64,000 bases of DNA from Cupriavidus sp. EM10. Lineage in GTDB: Bacteria; Pseudomonadota; Gammaproteobacteria; Burkholderiales; Burkholderiaceae. Location: positions 558,001 through 622,000 of the forward strand of contig NZ_CP076061.1 of assembly GCF_018729255.1 (NCBI RefSeq), given 5' to 3'. The position numbers and the translations under genes were made by a program. The notes under the pieces were generated by a model that had not been told where the DNA came from, made no database searches, and was given only the letters and a program-made list of their open reading frames with translations. This document shows positions 54,569 through 62,880 of the stretch, piece after piece. The stretch's first letter is position 1. Each line of letters opens with the position of its first letter.

Positions 54569-55741
54569 ATGCGTGCCGACTCACTTCCGCCCCGGCTCTG
54601 CGTGCTGCTTGCGGCGGCGTGCGCGGCCAGTGCCATGGCGCAGACGCCTGGGGCCGAATCGACGCCCGAGCCCGCGCACATGAGCTGGATCGACAAGGTG
54701 CTCAACAAGCTTGGCGCATCGAAGGAAGTGGACCTGAGCCACGGCATCGACTGGGGCGTGCTGCCCGGGCCGTTCTACAACCCCGAGATGGGGCTTGGCG
54801 TGGGCGCGGCCGCAGTCGGCCTGTACAAGCCGAAGAACGCCGAAAAGGACACGCAGCTGTCAACGGTGACCTTGCACGGCTTCCTGACCACGTCTGGCGC
54901 GGTGGGCATCGGCGTGGACAACAACACGTTCTTCGCCGACGACAGCTATCGCTTCGTCTTCAGCGGCGCGCTGATCAACATGCCCACGTCGTACTGGGGC
55001 ATCGGCTACGACAACGCCATCAACGACGCCAACAAGGAAGGCTACACGCGGCGCGGCGTGGTGGTGCAACCCCGCGTCATGGTGCGGGTGCGGCCCAACA
55101 TCTACGTGGGCGGGGGCTACGACTTCGAGTACGACGACGCCGCCCAGCTTGAACGCGGCGCCAGCAGTGCGCTGGCCACCGATCCGCATGGCACGCGGGT
55201 GCTCAGCAGCGGCCTGACCGCGCATTTCTCGTACGACACGCGCGACTTCCTGCCGAACCCTTACACGGGGCAGGCGCTGCTGGTCAACGGCACGGTCTAC
55301 CGGCGGGGCTTCGGCAGCGACAACGACTTCGAGACGCTGGAAATCACCTACGACAAGTACTTCCGCATGCGCGAGCGCGACGTGCTGGCCTTCGACGTCT
55401 ACGGCAAGTTCAACTGGGGCGATGTGCCGTGGAGCATGATGTCCAAGCTGGGCGACAACCGGCGCATGCGCGGCTACTTCATGGGCCAGTACCGCGACAA
55501 GGCGATGATGACCGCGCAGGTGGAATACCGCTGGCATATCGTCGGGCGCCAGGGCATGGTGTTCTGGGCCGGCACCGGCGCCATCGCCGGCAACCCGGGC
55601 TCGCTCACGTCGGCACACTGGCTGCCGAACGCCGGCGTGGGCTACCGGTTCGAATTCAAGCCTCGCGTGAATGTGCGCTTCGACGTAGGTGTCGGCAGCA
55701 ATACGAAAGGCGTCTACTTCCAGATCAACGAGGCGTTCTGA
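54569..55741 (+). CDS. BamA/surface-antigen-type (Omp85 family) outer-membrane barrel, no POTRA
   Basis: A 390-aa protein with signal peptide (CVLLAAACAASAMA) and a 16-strand-type barrel domain. The Omp85 signature is in RMRGYFMGQYRDKAMMTAQVEYR (about residues 300-322, with RGYxxGxYRD), and the chain ends in FQINEAF. POTRA domains are absent, so it belongs to the short surface-antigen-type members rather than BamA or TamA. It pairs with the barrel gene just upstream. Confidence 0.83.
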   Translation: MRADSLPPRLCVLLAAACAASAMAQTPGAESTPEPAHMSWIDKVLNKLGASKEVDLSHGIDWGVLPGPFYNPEMGLGVGAAAVGLYKPKNAEKDTQLSTVTLHGFLTTSGAVGIGVDNNTFFADDSYRFVFSGALINMPTSYWGIGYDNAINDANKEGYTRRGVVVQPRVMVRVRPNIYVGGGYDFEYDDAAQLERGASSALATDPHGTRVLSSGLTAHFSYDTRDFLPNPYTGQALLVNGTVYRRGFGSDNDFETLEITYDKYFRMRERDVLAFDVYGKFNWGDVPWSMMSKLGDNRRMRGYFMGQYRDKAMMTAQVEYRWHIVGRQGMVFWAGTGAIAGNPGSLTSAHWLPNAGVGYRFEFKPRVNVRFDVGVGSNTKGVYFQINEAF

Positions 55742-55807
55742 GGGCGCCTCCGTCGAGATTCCCATTGCAGGTGACGTGTTCGTGGCGGGCTGTCATGGCC
55801 TGTTTAC

Positions 55808-55841
55808 TTCGCGCGCGAAATATATATACTTCGCATGCGAA
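55808..55841 (+). promoter_or_regulatory. Two MarR-type operators flanking the hydratase promoter
   Basis: TTCGCGCGCGAA (55808-55819) and TTCGCATGCGAA (55830-55841) are perfect palindromes 22 bp apart, with the A/T-rich TATATATAC -10-like stretch between them. A third site, TTCGCGTGCGAA at 57132-57143, stands before the marR gene. Repressor bound here would block the promoter of the enoyl-CoA hydratase gene. Confidence 0.8.
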
Positions 55842-55862
55842 CTTAAACCTGTGGAGACTCGC

Positions 55863-56635
55863 ATGACCCCGGAAATTCACGTCGACCTGACCCATGGCGT
55901 CCTGACCCTCACGCTTGCCCGGCCGGACAAGAAGAACGCGCTGACCAACGAGATGTACGGCGCCCTGGCCGACGCCATCGAAAAGGCCGAGCACGACGGC
56001 AATGTGCGCGTCGTGCTGATTCAGGGGGACGGCGACATGTTCACGGCCGGGAACGATGTGGGGAATTTGCGGCCATTGCCTCGGGCAAGGGCCCGAGCGA
56101 GCGGCACGTCCACCGCTTCCTGCATGCGCTGGCAAAGTCGACGGTGCCCATCGTTGCCGCCGTCCACGGCAAGGCGGTGGGCGTCGGCACCACGATGCTG
56201 CTGCATTGCGACTACGTGCTGCTGGCCCAGGATGCGCAACTGATTACGCCGTTCGTCAACCTGGCGCTGGTGCCCGAAGCGGCGTCGAGCTACCTGCTGC
56301 CGCTGCGCATCGGCCACGCCCGCGCCTTCGAGATGTTTGCCATGGGCGATCCGCTCGACGCGCCAACCGCGCTGGCCTGGGGCATCGCCAACAAGGTCTG
56401 CGCCAACGCCCAGCTTCGGGATGAAGCACGGCGGATGGCCGAGCGCATCGCCGCCAAGCCCGCCGGTTCGCTGAGCGCGATGAAGGCGCTGATGCGCCAG
56501 GCCGAGATGCTGGTGGCGCAGATGGATACCGAGAGCGCCAGGTTCCAGGAGCGGCTACAGAGCGCCGAAGCCCGCGAGGCGTTTGCCGCCTTCGCCGAAA
56601 AGCGCAAGCCGGATTTCTCGAAGGTTGCCCAGTAA
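55863..56635 (+). pseudogene. Enoyl-CoA hydratase/isomerase family protein (one-base frameshift)
   Basis: A crotonase-fold enzyme of about 257 aa when repaired. ARPDKKNALTNEMYGAL and MFTAGNDVG (first oxyanion-hole motif) are in one frame; VAAVHGKAVGVGTTML (second motif) and the rest are in another. Adding one G to the run 56060-56063 joins them (NDVGEFAAIASGKGPSERHV). The start at 55863 lies 21 nt after the second operator. Probably repressed by the convergent MarR protein and induced by its ligand. Confidence 0.87.
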
Positions 56636-56668
56636 CGGGCCGGAGCGTGCTGCCCGGCTGCGATCAGC

Positions 56669-57102
56669 CTAGTCGATGCTTTCGGCGTCGGCGGGGAATT
56701 TGGTCTGCAGGCTGGTCAGCCATCGCGCGACCACGTCGATCTCGGCTTCGGTAAAGCCCTCGGTCAGACGGGCGTTGAGATCGGTCATGCCGGCCTTGGA
56801 GCGCTGGCGCGCGCTGCGTCCCGCGTCGGTGAGCCACAGCCGCGATGCGCGGCCATCGTGCTCGTCGGCGCGACGCTCGATCAGGCCCGCCCGTTCCGAG
56901 CGATCAGCCAGGCCACTCATGCCCGGCGCGCCCAGGTCCAGCGCAGCGGCGGCCTCGCTCATCAGCGCGCCATCGTGCGTGCCCAGGAAGAACAGCAACC
57001 CGACTGGGCCGCCGTGATGCCGCCCCGGGCGGCACGCGCCTGCGACCAGCGCTGCAGCCGGCGCTGCCCGACGTTCAGGAGATAGACAAGGCGATGATTC
57101 AC
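56669..57102 (-). pseudogene. MarR-family repressor (one-base frameshift)
   Basis: About 144 aa when repaired. The GTG at 57102 (MNHRLVYLLNVGQRRLQRW) is preferred because the operator then lies upstream instead of inside the gene; an ATG at 57159 is the alternative. GGITAAQSG is followed by a shift, and adding one G to the run at 56999-57001 gives AAQSGLLFFLGTHDGA. The winged HTH follows (SEAAAALDLGAPGMSGLADR, with wing ERRADEHDGRASRLW). It is convergent with the hydratase gene, and both carry the same palindrome in their promoters. Confidence 0.86.
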
Positions 57103-57131
57103 GTTCGGACCGGCGGCGTTGATCGATTTAG

Positions 57132-57143
57132 TTCGCGTGCGAA
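57132..57143 (-). promoter_or_regulatory. MarR-type operator at the marR promoter
   Basis: TTCGCGTGCGAA, sharing TTCGC-N2-GCGAA with the two sites at 55808 and 55830. TAAAAT, a -10-like box on the minus strand, abuts it, and the preferred GTG start lies 30 nt downstream, as expected for autoregulation. Confidence 0.75.
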
Positions 57144-57289
57144 TTTTATCATGCGACATCGACGACGCGGACGCGGACGCCACCCGCCGTGCCATGGAAG
57201 TTGTATCCATGACAATAAATTGATTGTATTGATTTGCCCGCCTACGATGGCTCCCACCCTGTAGCCATCGCGTCCCCGCAGAAGCCATC

Positions 57290-58048
57290 ATGGAACTGAA
57301 TGTCGCCACCATCCTCGTCACCTTTGCCGGCGTCTTCCTGATCTGCTTCATGAAAGGCGCCTTTGGGGGCGGTTTTGCCATCGTCGGCATTCCGTTGCTG
57401 TCGCTTGTGATGGACCCCGTGTCGGCGGGCGGCCTGCTTGCGCCGCTGTTCGTAGCCATGGATCTGTTCAGCCTGCGCTACTGGAAGCCATCCACGTGGT
57501 CCCGGCCCGACCTGAAGCTGCTGGTACCCGGGCTGGTGGTTGGTATCGGCGTGGGCTACTTTCTGTTCCGCGTGCTGGATCACCGTGCCATTTCCATCGT
57601 CATGGCCGTGGTCACGCTGAGCTTTGTCGGCCTGTGGCTGCTGCGCGGTGCCGACGTGGTGGTACAACCGCGCTCGTCACCCAAGGCCGTGGCGGCGGGC
57701 GTGACGTCCGGCATCACGACGATGGTGGCCCACTCGGGCGGCCCGCCGCTGGCGATGTACCTGCTGCCGCTGGGCCTGAGCAAGCAGGTCTATGCGGGAA
57801 CGACCAGCATGTTCTTCACCGTCGGCAATATCCTCAAGGCGGTGCCGTGGCTGGCGTTGGGCCGGCCGGTGGGCGCGGTGTGGACGTTGATGACGATCTG
57901 CCTGCTGGCCGTGCCGGCCGGTGTCTGGCTGGGCTGGCGCCTGCATGGGCGGCTGGACCAGCGCCAGATGTACCGGGTCTGCTACGGCCTGCTGGTCTTC
58001 ACGGCGGTCAAGCTGCTGTGGGACGGTGTTGCCGGCTATATGCATTGA
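57290..58048 (+). CDS. TauE/SafE (TSUP) family permease
   Basis: A 252-aa membrane protein with about eight hydrophobic helices and the two family half-repeats around GAFGGGFAIVGIPLL and TSGITTMVAHSGGPPLAMYLLPL. TSUP proteins export small anions, for example sulphite or sulphoacetate, or related carboxylates. Divergent from marR with 187 nt between, so it may be a further target of that regulator, although its own promoter shows no copy of the palindrome. Confidence 0.9.
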   Translation: MELNVATILVTFAGVFLICFMKGAFGGGFAIVGIPLLSLVMDPVSAGGLLAPLFVAMDLFSLRYWKPSTWSRPDLKLLVPGLVVGIGVGYFLFRVLDHRAISIVMAVVTLSFVGLWLLRGADVVVQPRSSPKAVAAGVTSGITTMVAHSGGPPLAMYLLPLGLSKQVYAGTTSMFFTVGNILKAVPWLALGRPVGAVWTLMTICLLAVPAGVWLGWRLHGRLDQRQMYRVCYGLLVFTAVKLLWDGVAGYMH

Positions 58049-58127
58049 CCGCGCATTGAAAGCGCCTGCCAGGCAAGGAAGCCGGTCAGAACTTCGACGG
58101 CTCGTTGGTCAGGTTGATTCGTGCCCG

Positions 58128-58162
58128 AAAAAAAGCGCCGCGGACCGGATGGCCCGCGGCGC
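58128..58162 (-). terminator. Intrinsic terminator after the PhoX-type phosphatase
   Basis: On the minus strand CCGCGGCGC pairs with an upstream GCGCCGCGG and is followed by seven T (A run 58128-58134 on the plus strand). Confidence 0.88.
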
Positions 58163-58186
58163 CTTCATGACCGATGGTGCCGGTCC

Positions 58187-60172
58187 TTACTTGCCCAGCT
58201 TGACGCTCGTGGCGTCGGCGGTCAGGTAGCCGACCGAGGCGCCCAGGCCGTTCTTGTAGTTGGCGAACACCAGCGGCTCCACCTGCGTCTTGACCTGCGT
58301 CTTGATGCCGTCACCAGCGTGCTGGAAGTTGCTCATGATGTAGGTCCAGCCGTTGATCTCGTCCACGGCGTGCAGGCCCGTCGATTCGGCACCGGCCGGC
58401 ACCGACATCAGGCGCGACAGCTTCTTCGTGTCGACGTTGTACGCCCACAGGAAGTTGTTGGTGTGGCGGCTGCTGTCCTCGCCGATGAACAGCGTGCGCA
58501 GCTTTTCCGAGAACTTCAGGTTGTCCGGGTTGCCGATGGTTTCCGGATCCGACGTATTGCCCAGCGCGTCAGCGGTGATGTCCTTGCCGACGATCAGTGC
58601 CTGCGTGTGCACCGGCATCCATTCGCTGTTGATGGCGGCGCCAGCCGTATCCTTCTGGCCGCCGGCCAGCTTGTGCTGCATCACGCCGCCCGAGTTGATC
58701 GCCGCGGGCACGCTGATGTTGCTCTCGGCGTACCAGCCGCGCGCCGTGTTGTTCAGCACCATCGAATCGACGATGTTCTGCAGCGCGGAGTAGGCGATCT
58801 TGTCCTTGATGTTGACCGTCGTGCCTTCCATCTTGGTGAAGCCCATGCTGCCGCCCATCAGGGCTGCGTAGCGGTGGGTTTCCAGGAACGCGGCCACCAG
58901 TTCCTTGCCCGGCTTGACGCGGACCCACTGCGCGGCACCGCTGTACATGATCTTCGTGTACGTCGTGTCGGCCGGATCGGTTGCCGAGTAGTCCATGATG
59001 TCGGCAAACGTGTGGGACTTGGCCCAGGCTTCCACCTGCGCGCTGGTGGCGTGGCCCAGCTTGATCCAGGTGATGTCGGCACCGGCGGCGGCGGGGTCCA
59101 CCGAGAAGCCCGCACCGATCTTGCCCACGTACAGCGTGCCGGCCGACAGGTCCTTTTCCTTATCGGCGACGAAGACGAACAGGCCGCTGTTGGTGGCGTC
59201 GTCGCCCATCAGCACGGTGCGGTTGTCAGGCATCACCTGCACCAGCTCGTGCGAGATGCGGCCCACGCAGTAGTGCTTCTTGATCGAACCCGTGCCGTCG
59301 GCATTGACGGTCACTTCCGGCAGGTGGCCGTACAGGTACGGGTTGAATGCGATGGTCGACGTGCCGTACAGGTTCAGCGCGTAGTCGATGCACTGGGCGT
59401 TCGTCGCGGCGGTGCGCGCGTCCGGCTCGTACTCTTCGCTCGACAGGTGGGTGTTCCACGGCGACAGGCTGGCGCCGCAGGTGATCCACAGGCCGTTGGC
59501 GCCCGACGTATCCACGTTGTGGTACTTCACCAGCGACAGCTTGCCGGTGGCGGGGTCCTGGTCCAGCGTCAGCACGGCGATCGGCGACGGCAGGCGGCCG
59601 TACATGTCCTTGACCTTGGCCTGGTCCCACGTCGTGTACTCGAACTGCACCACGGCAAAGACCGTGTTGCCCTTCACGCCTGCCACCTTGGCGCCGTCGA
59701 TCTTCAGCAGCGACGTGCCATCCGGCGAATCGGAGAAGAACTGCTTGTTGCCGGTCACCGACGGATCGATGATCGGGCTGTTGTTGATGTTGAAGTAGCC
59801 GCCGGCCAGGATCTGGCCGCCGTTGCCGTCCGGCACCAAGTCGCCGGTCATGAAGAACGGCTGGTAGGCCAGCTTGTAGCTCTGCGTGGTGCCGTCGCTC
59901 AGCTTTACCGACAGGCTGGAGCCAACCGTGGTCGTGGCCATGGCAGCCGGGTTGCTCAGCGAAGGCGCCGGCATGGCCGTGAACTCCGCCGACACGAAGC
60001 TCGGCGTCACGGTGGGGGGCGTGGTGCCGCCCGGCGTCACGGCGGCCGGGGCGTCGTCGCCGCCGCCGCAACCCGCCAGCAGCGAGGTGGAAGCCAGGCC
60101 CAGCGGCAGCATCGGCGCGCCGGCCAGGAGTTTCAGGGCCTTGCGGCGCGATGCGTCAGGTTTTTCGAACAT
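58187..60172 (-). CDS. PhoX-type alkaline phosphatase (DUF839), Tat-exported lipoprotein
   Basis: A 661-aa secreted protein. The leader has twin arginines and a lipobox: SRRKALKLLAGAP followed by SLLAGCGGGDD, so it is folded in the cytoplasm, exported by Tat and lipid-anchored. The body has the DUF839 beta-propeller features of PhoX, for example FNPYLYGHLPEVTVN, HYCVGRISHELVQVMPDNRT and GLWITCGASLSPWNTHLSSE. Ca/Fe-dependent PhoX enzymes release phosphate from esters under phosphate limitation. Start at 60172 is the ATG opening the leader. Pho-box-like sequence lies upstream and a strong terminator after the stop. Confidence 0.87.
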   Translation of the reverse strand: MFEKPDASRRKALKLLAGAPMLPLGLASTSLLAGCGGGDDAPAAVTPGGTTPPTVTPSFVSAEFTAMPAPSLSNPAAMATTTVGSSLSVKLSDGTTQSYKLAYQPFFMTGDLVPDGNGGQILAGGYFNINNSPIIDPSVTGNKQFFSDSPDGTSLLKIDGAKVAGVKGNTVFAVVQFEYTTWDQAKVKDMYGRLPSPIAVLTLDQDPATGKLSLVKYHNVDTSGANGLWITCGASLSPWNTHLSSEEYEPDARTAATNAQCIDYALNLYGTSTIAFNPYLYGHLPEVTVNADGTGSIKKHYCVGRISHELVQVMPDNRTVLMGDDATNSGLFVFVADKEKDLSAGTLYVGKIGAGFSVDPAAAGADITWIKLGHATSAQVEAWAKSHTFADIMDYSATDPADTTYTKIMYSGAAQWVRVKPGKELVAAFLETHRYAALMGGSMGFTKMEGTTVNIKDKIAYSALQNIVDSMVLNNTARGWYAESNISVPAAINSGGVMQHKLAGGQKDTAGAAINSEWMPVHTQALIVGKDITADALGNTSDPETIGNPDNLKFSEKLRTLFIGEDSSRHTNNFLWAYNVDTKKLSRLMSVPAGAESTGLHAVDEINGWTYIMSNFQHAGDGIKTQVKTQVEPLVFANYKNGLGASVGYLTADATSVKLGK

Positions 60173-60267
60173 CTGTATGGTTCCCGTCTGGTTGTTGTTG
60201 AACGCGCCCTTGCCATTGGCAGGCCATTCGCCTTGTGAGGTCGGCGGCACAAACCGCGCCGCAACGC

Positions 60268-60289
60268 ATCCTATTGGTCGTTTATGACA
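60268..60289 (-). promoter_or_regulatory. Candidate promoter of the PhoX-type gene
   Basis: On the minus strand TGTCAT (60289-60284) stands exactly 10 nt before TAGGAT (60273-60268), the spacing between a PhoB half-site and the -10. The partner half-site 11 nt upstream is poor, so this is weaker than the site at 60514-60547. Confidence 0.3.
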
Positions 60290-60370
60290 ACAAGTTGAAC
60301 CCGGCGTAAATGACCCATACATCCAACACGGCATTGCATGTCGGGCCGGTAGCCGGTACAAATCGCGGGC

Positions 60371-60407
60371 AAAAAAAACGCCACAGCCAGGTCTCTGGCC
60401 GCAGCGT
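60371..60407 (-). terminator. Intrinsic terminator upstream of the PhoX-type gene (minus strand)
   Basis: Minus-strand RNA can form a 13-bp stem with three G-U pairs (ACGCUGCGGCCAG / CUGGCUGUGGCGU) around an AGAC loop, followed by eight U. The wobble pairs form only on this strand, which fixes the direction. No protein gene precedes it on that strand. Confidence 0.75.
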
Positions 60408-60507
60408 GTCAATTCGCCGGTCCGCACGACACCCACTATGTCGCCCGTTGCACCCCATTTCTGGTTCGACCGGCTTGTCCTTTCATGGCAGAGGAAAACC
60501 GCCACGG
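60371..60507 (-). ncRNA. Candidate small RNA or leader RNA, PhoB-type promoter to terminator
   Basis: A transcript started by the Pho-like promoter at 60514-60547 would begin near 60507 and stop at the strong terminator at 60371, about 137 nt. It contains only a 16-codon open frame (MKGQAGRTRNGVQRAT). It could be a phosphate-regulated small RNA or a leader that attenuates the phosphatase gene 200 nt downstream. Inferred entirely from signals; no family match known to me. Confidence 0.3.
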
Positions 60508-60513
60508 GAACGC

Positions 60514-60547
60514 ATCGTAGTGACAATCGATGTCACTTTCATGACAG
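60514..60547 (-). promoter_or_regulatory. Pho-box-like promoter upstream of the PhoX-type gene
   Basis: Minus-strand CTGTCATGAAAGTGACAT (60547-60530) matches the E. coli phoA Pho box at about 13 of 18 positions. A further TGTCAC follows in the repeat register, and TACGAT (60519-60514) begins exactly 10 nt after the 18-nt box, the standard PhoB distance to a -10. Confidence 0.5.
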
Positions 60548-60791
60548 CGTGTCTTGACATACGAGCAGGCCAGTCCGTGGCTGATGTTTGGAAACGCGGA
60601 CGGTCGGGAGGGTCGGAACTGGCGGCCCAATGGCTACCGAAGTGTGGTGAAAATCAAACGGATACAGGAGACCACTGCGGATTTTTTCTCATGAACACCA
60701 GAAATTCAGGTATCGCGGGAATATGTCATCTTTAGCCTATTGAAGTGATCAATCGGGCCGGCTATGGTTCTGCGCATAATATTTTCCACGG

Positions 60792-60819
60792 CAATATATG
60801 CAAATCCCTGCATATATTG
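60792..60819. promoter_or_regulatory. Perfect A/T-rich inverted repeat upstream of the OFA transporter gene
   Basis: CAATATATGCA-N6-TGCATATATTG, 11-bp arms without mismatch, in a GC-rich genome. It stands next to a CATAAT box (60774-60780) and about 320 nt before the MFS gene. Candidate operator for a GntR- or TetR-type dimer. The remaining 60820-61137 holds no supported gene. Confidence 0.5.
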
Positions 60820-61137
60820 TTCGCCCCAGCCGGAAAAACAATGATCCATGCCTTGACGGGACGCGCCGCGCGTCTCCAGCCGCCCTCGTTCCCGGCCCCT
60901 TCGGGCCATGCCGGCGTGCGTCCGCACACCCGATTCCGCTTATCTGTTTTGTAGCAACCTCGTAGCAACCGTCGCCAATTCCGGGCCAAAACGTCTCTGA
61001 AAGCCTGGTGCGACGACAACCTCTGGAGGTAATCCGACCCAGGGTGTGACGGGGTCAACCGACGGGCCTACCAGACCCGGCGGGCGCGCCAGACTGCATG
61101 GACGGATTACCGAGGATCCACGACTGGAGAACATCCA

Positions 61138-62564
61138 ATGAGCAGTGTCATGAATGAAGGCGGCGTGTCGTCCCAGGGGGCGGCGCCGTTCTTCTCGAAA
61201 GAAGCCACCTATGCCAAACCGGGATTTTCCCGCTGGATGGTGCCGCCCGCCGCGCTTGCGGTACACCTGTGTATCGGCCAGGCCTACGCGTTTTCGGTGT
61301 TCAATGCCCCCTTTCCAAGGTGATCGGCATTACCGAATCGGTGGCTGACGACTGGAAGCTGACCACGCTGGGCTGGATTTTCTCGCTGGCGATTTTCTTC
61401 CTGGGCATTTCCGCCGCATTTGCCGGCAAATGGCTGGAACGCGTGGGCCCGCGCCGCACGATGTTCACGGCGGCCTGCTGCTTCGGTGGCGGTTTCCTGA
61501 TTTCCGCGCTGGGTGTCTATACGCACCAGATCGTCCTGCTCTACCTGGGCTACGGTGTGCTGGGCGGCATCGGGCTTGGCCTGGGCTACGTGTCGCCGGT
61601 GTCGACGCTGATCCGCTGGTTCCCGGACCGCCGCGGCATGGCGACCGGCATGGCCATCATGGGCTTTGGCGGTGGCGCGATGATCGCCGCCCCGCTGTCC
61701 GTGGCGCTGATGAACTACTTCAAGAGCGCCACGTCGGTGGGCGTGACCCAGACCTTCCTGGTCATGGGCGTGGGCTATTTCATCTCGATGACCATCGGTT
61801 CGCTGGCCATCCGCGTTCCGCCGCCCGGCTGGAAGCCGGAAGGCTGGACCCCGCCCGTGGTCGAGAACAAGATGATCACGCGTAACCACGTGCATATCGA
61901 CGAAGCGCTGAAGACGCCGCAGTTCTACCTGCTGTGGCTGGTGCTGTTCCTGAACGTGACGGCCGGTATCGGCGTGCTCGGCCAGGCGTCGCTGCTGATC
62001 CAGGAAAGCTTCAAGGGCAGCGTCAGCGCCGCGGCCGCCGCCGGCTTCGTGGGCCTGCTGTCGCTGTTCAACATGGGTGGCCGCTTCTTCTGGGCCTCGT
62101 CGTCGGACTGGATCGGCCGCAAGAACACCTACTTCGTGTTCTTCGCGCTGGGCGCCGTGCTGTACTGGCTGGTGCCGCAACTGGGCGCCAGCGGCAATAT
62201 CGCGCTGTTCGTGCTGGGCTACTGCGTGATCATGTCGATGTACGGCGGCGGCTTCGCCACCATCCCCGCCTACCTGGCCGACATGTTCGGCACCGCCTTC
62301 GTCGGTGGCATCCACGGTCGTCTGCTGACCGCCTGGGCCGCCGCCGGCATCGCCGGCCCGGTGCTGGTGAACTACATCCGCGAATACCAGGTGGCGCACG
62401 GCGTGACCGGCGCCGACGCCTACGCCATGACGCTGCACATCATGGCTGGCCTGCTGGTGGTGGGCTTCGTCTGCAACCTGCTGGTGTCGCGCGTCAACGC
62501 CAGGCACCACATGAGCGATGCCGACGTGGCCAAGCTGGGCGCCAGCGCCGGCGCCGCGCACTGA
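61138..62564 (+). pseudogene. OFA (oxalate/formate antiporter) family MFS transporter (one-base frameshift)
   Basis: A 12-helix transporter of about 475 aa when repaired. The first 60 residues (to AYAFSVFNAP) and the remainder are in different frames; adding one C to the run 61307-61311 gives FNAPLSKVIGITESVADDW. Family features: CIGQAYAFSVFN in helix 1, GGIGLGLGYVSPVSTLIRWF and PDRRGMATGMAIMGFGGGA between helices 4 and 5, VENKMITRN in the central loop. OFA members exchange oxalate, formate or other small monocarboxylates. GGAG stands 9 nt before the ATG. A 43-codon membrane-protein gene follows within 16 nt. Confidence 0.9.
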
Positions 62565-62579
62565 TCAGGAGTCATGCAA

Positions 62580-62711
62580 ATGGACAACCAGAACCTCAAC
62601 GCACAACCGACCAACAAGGGCCTGCTGGCCGTCTTCTGGCTCTACGTGCTCGTGCCGCTGGTGTGGGGTGTGTCGAACACCATCACCCAGGCGATGAAGC
62701 TGTTCCAGTAA
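62580..62711 (+). CDS. MFS transporter small subunit, single-helix membrane peptide
   Basis: A 43-residue protein with one hydrophobic helix (GLLAVFWLYVLVPLVWGV) and short polar ends (MDNQNLNAQPTNK, ITQAMKLFQ). The ATG at 62580 is chosen because AGGAG lies 8 nt upstream; an ATG at 62574 is too close to it. It follows the OFA transporter by 15 nt and ends before a terminator. Small subunits of this form accompany OFA transporters in other Proteobacteria and are assumed to stabilise or modulate them. Confidence 0.8.
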   Translation: MDNQNLNAQPTNKGLLAVFWLYVLVPLVWGVSNTITQAMKLFQ

Positions 62712-62742
62712 GACACAGCCTGCCCTGACCGGCATGCACCGA

Positions 62743-62772
62743 AAGGCCGCAAGCGATTGCGGCCTTTTTTTC
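62743..62772 (+). terminator. Intrinsic terminator after the OFA transporter operon
   Basis: AAGGCCGCAA-GCGA-TTGCGGCCTT, a 10-bp perfect stem with a tetraloop, running into seven T. Confidence 0.93.
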
Positions 62773-62880
62773 GTTTTGCGGCAAGGCACGGCCTGAACGC
62801 TGCATTCCGCCCGCCGGACTTGCACATTGCCAGCGGCCTCATACACTTGACGGGGCCTACCCCAACCCTTGGAGTTCCCA

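Noticed and set aside
60436..60630. Small frame on the minus strand within the PhoX upstream region
   Set aside because: Would span the Pho-like promoter; only its last 16 codons lie inside the predicted transcript. A non-coding role fits better.
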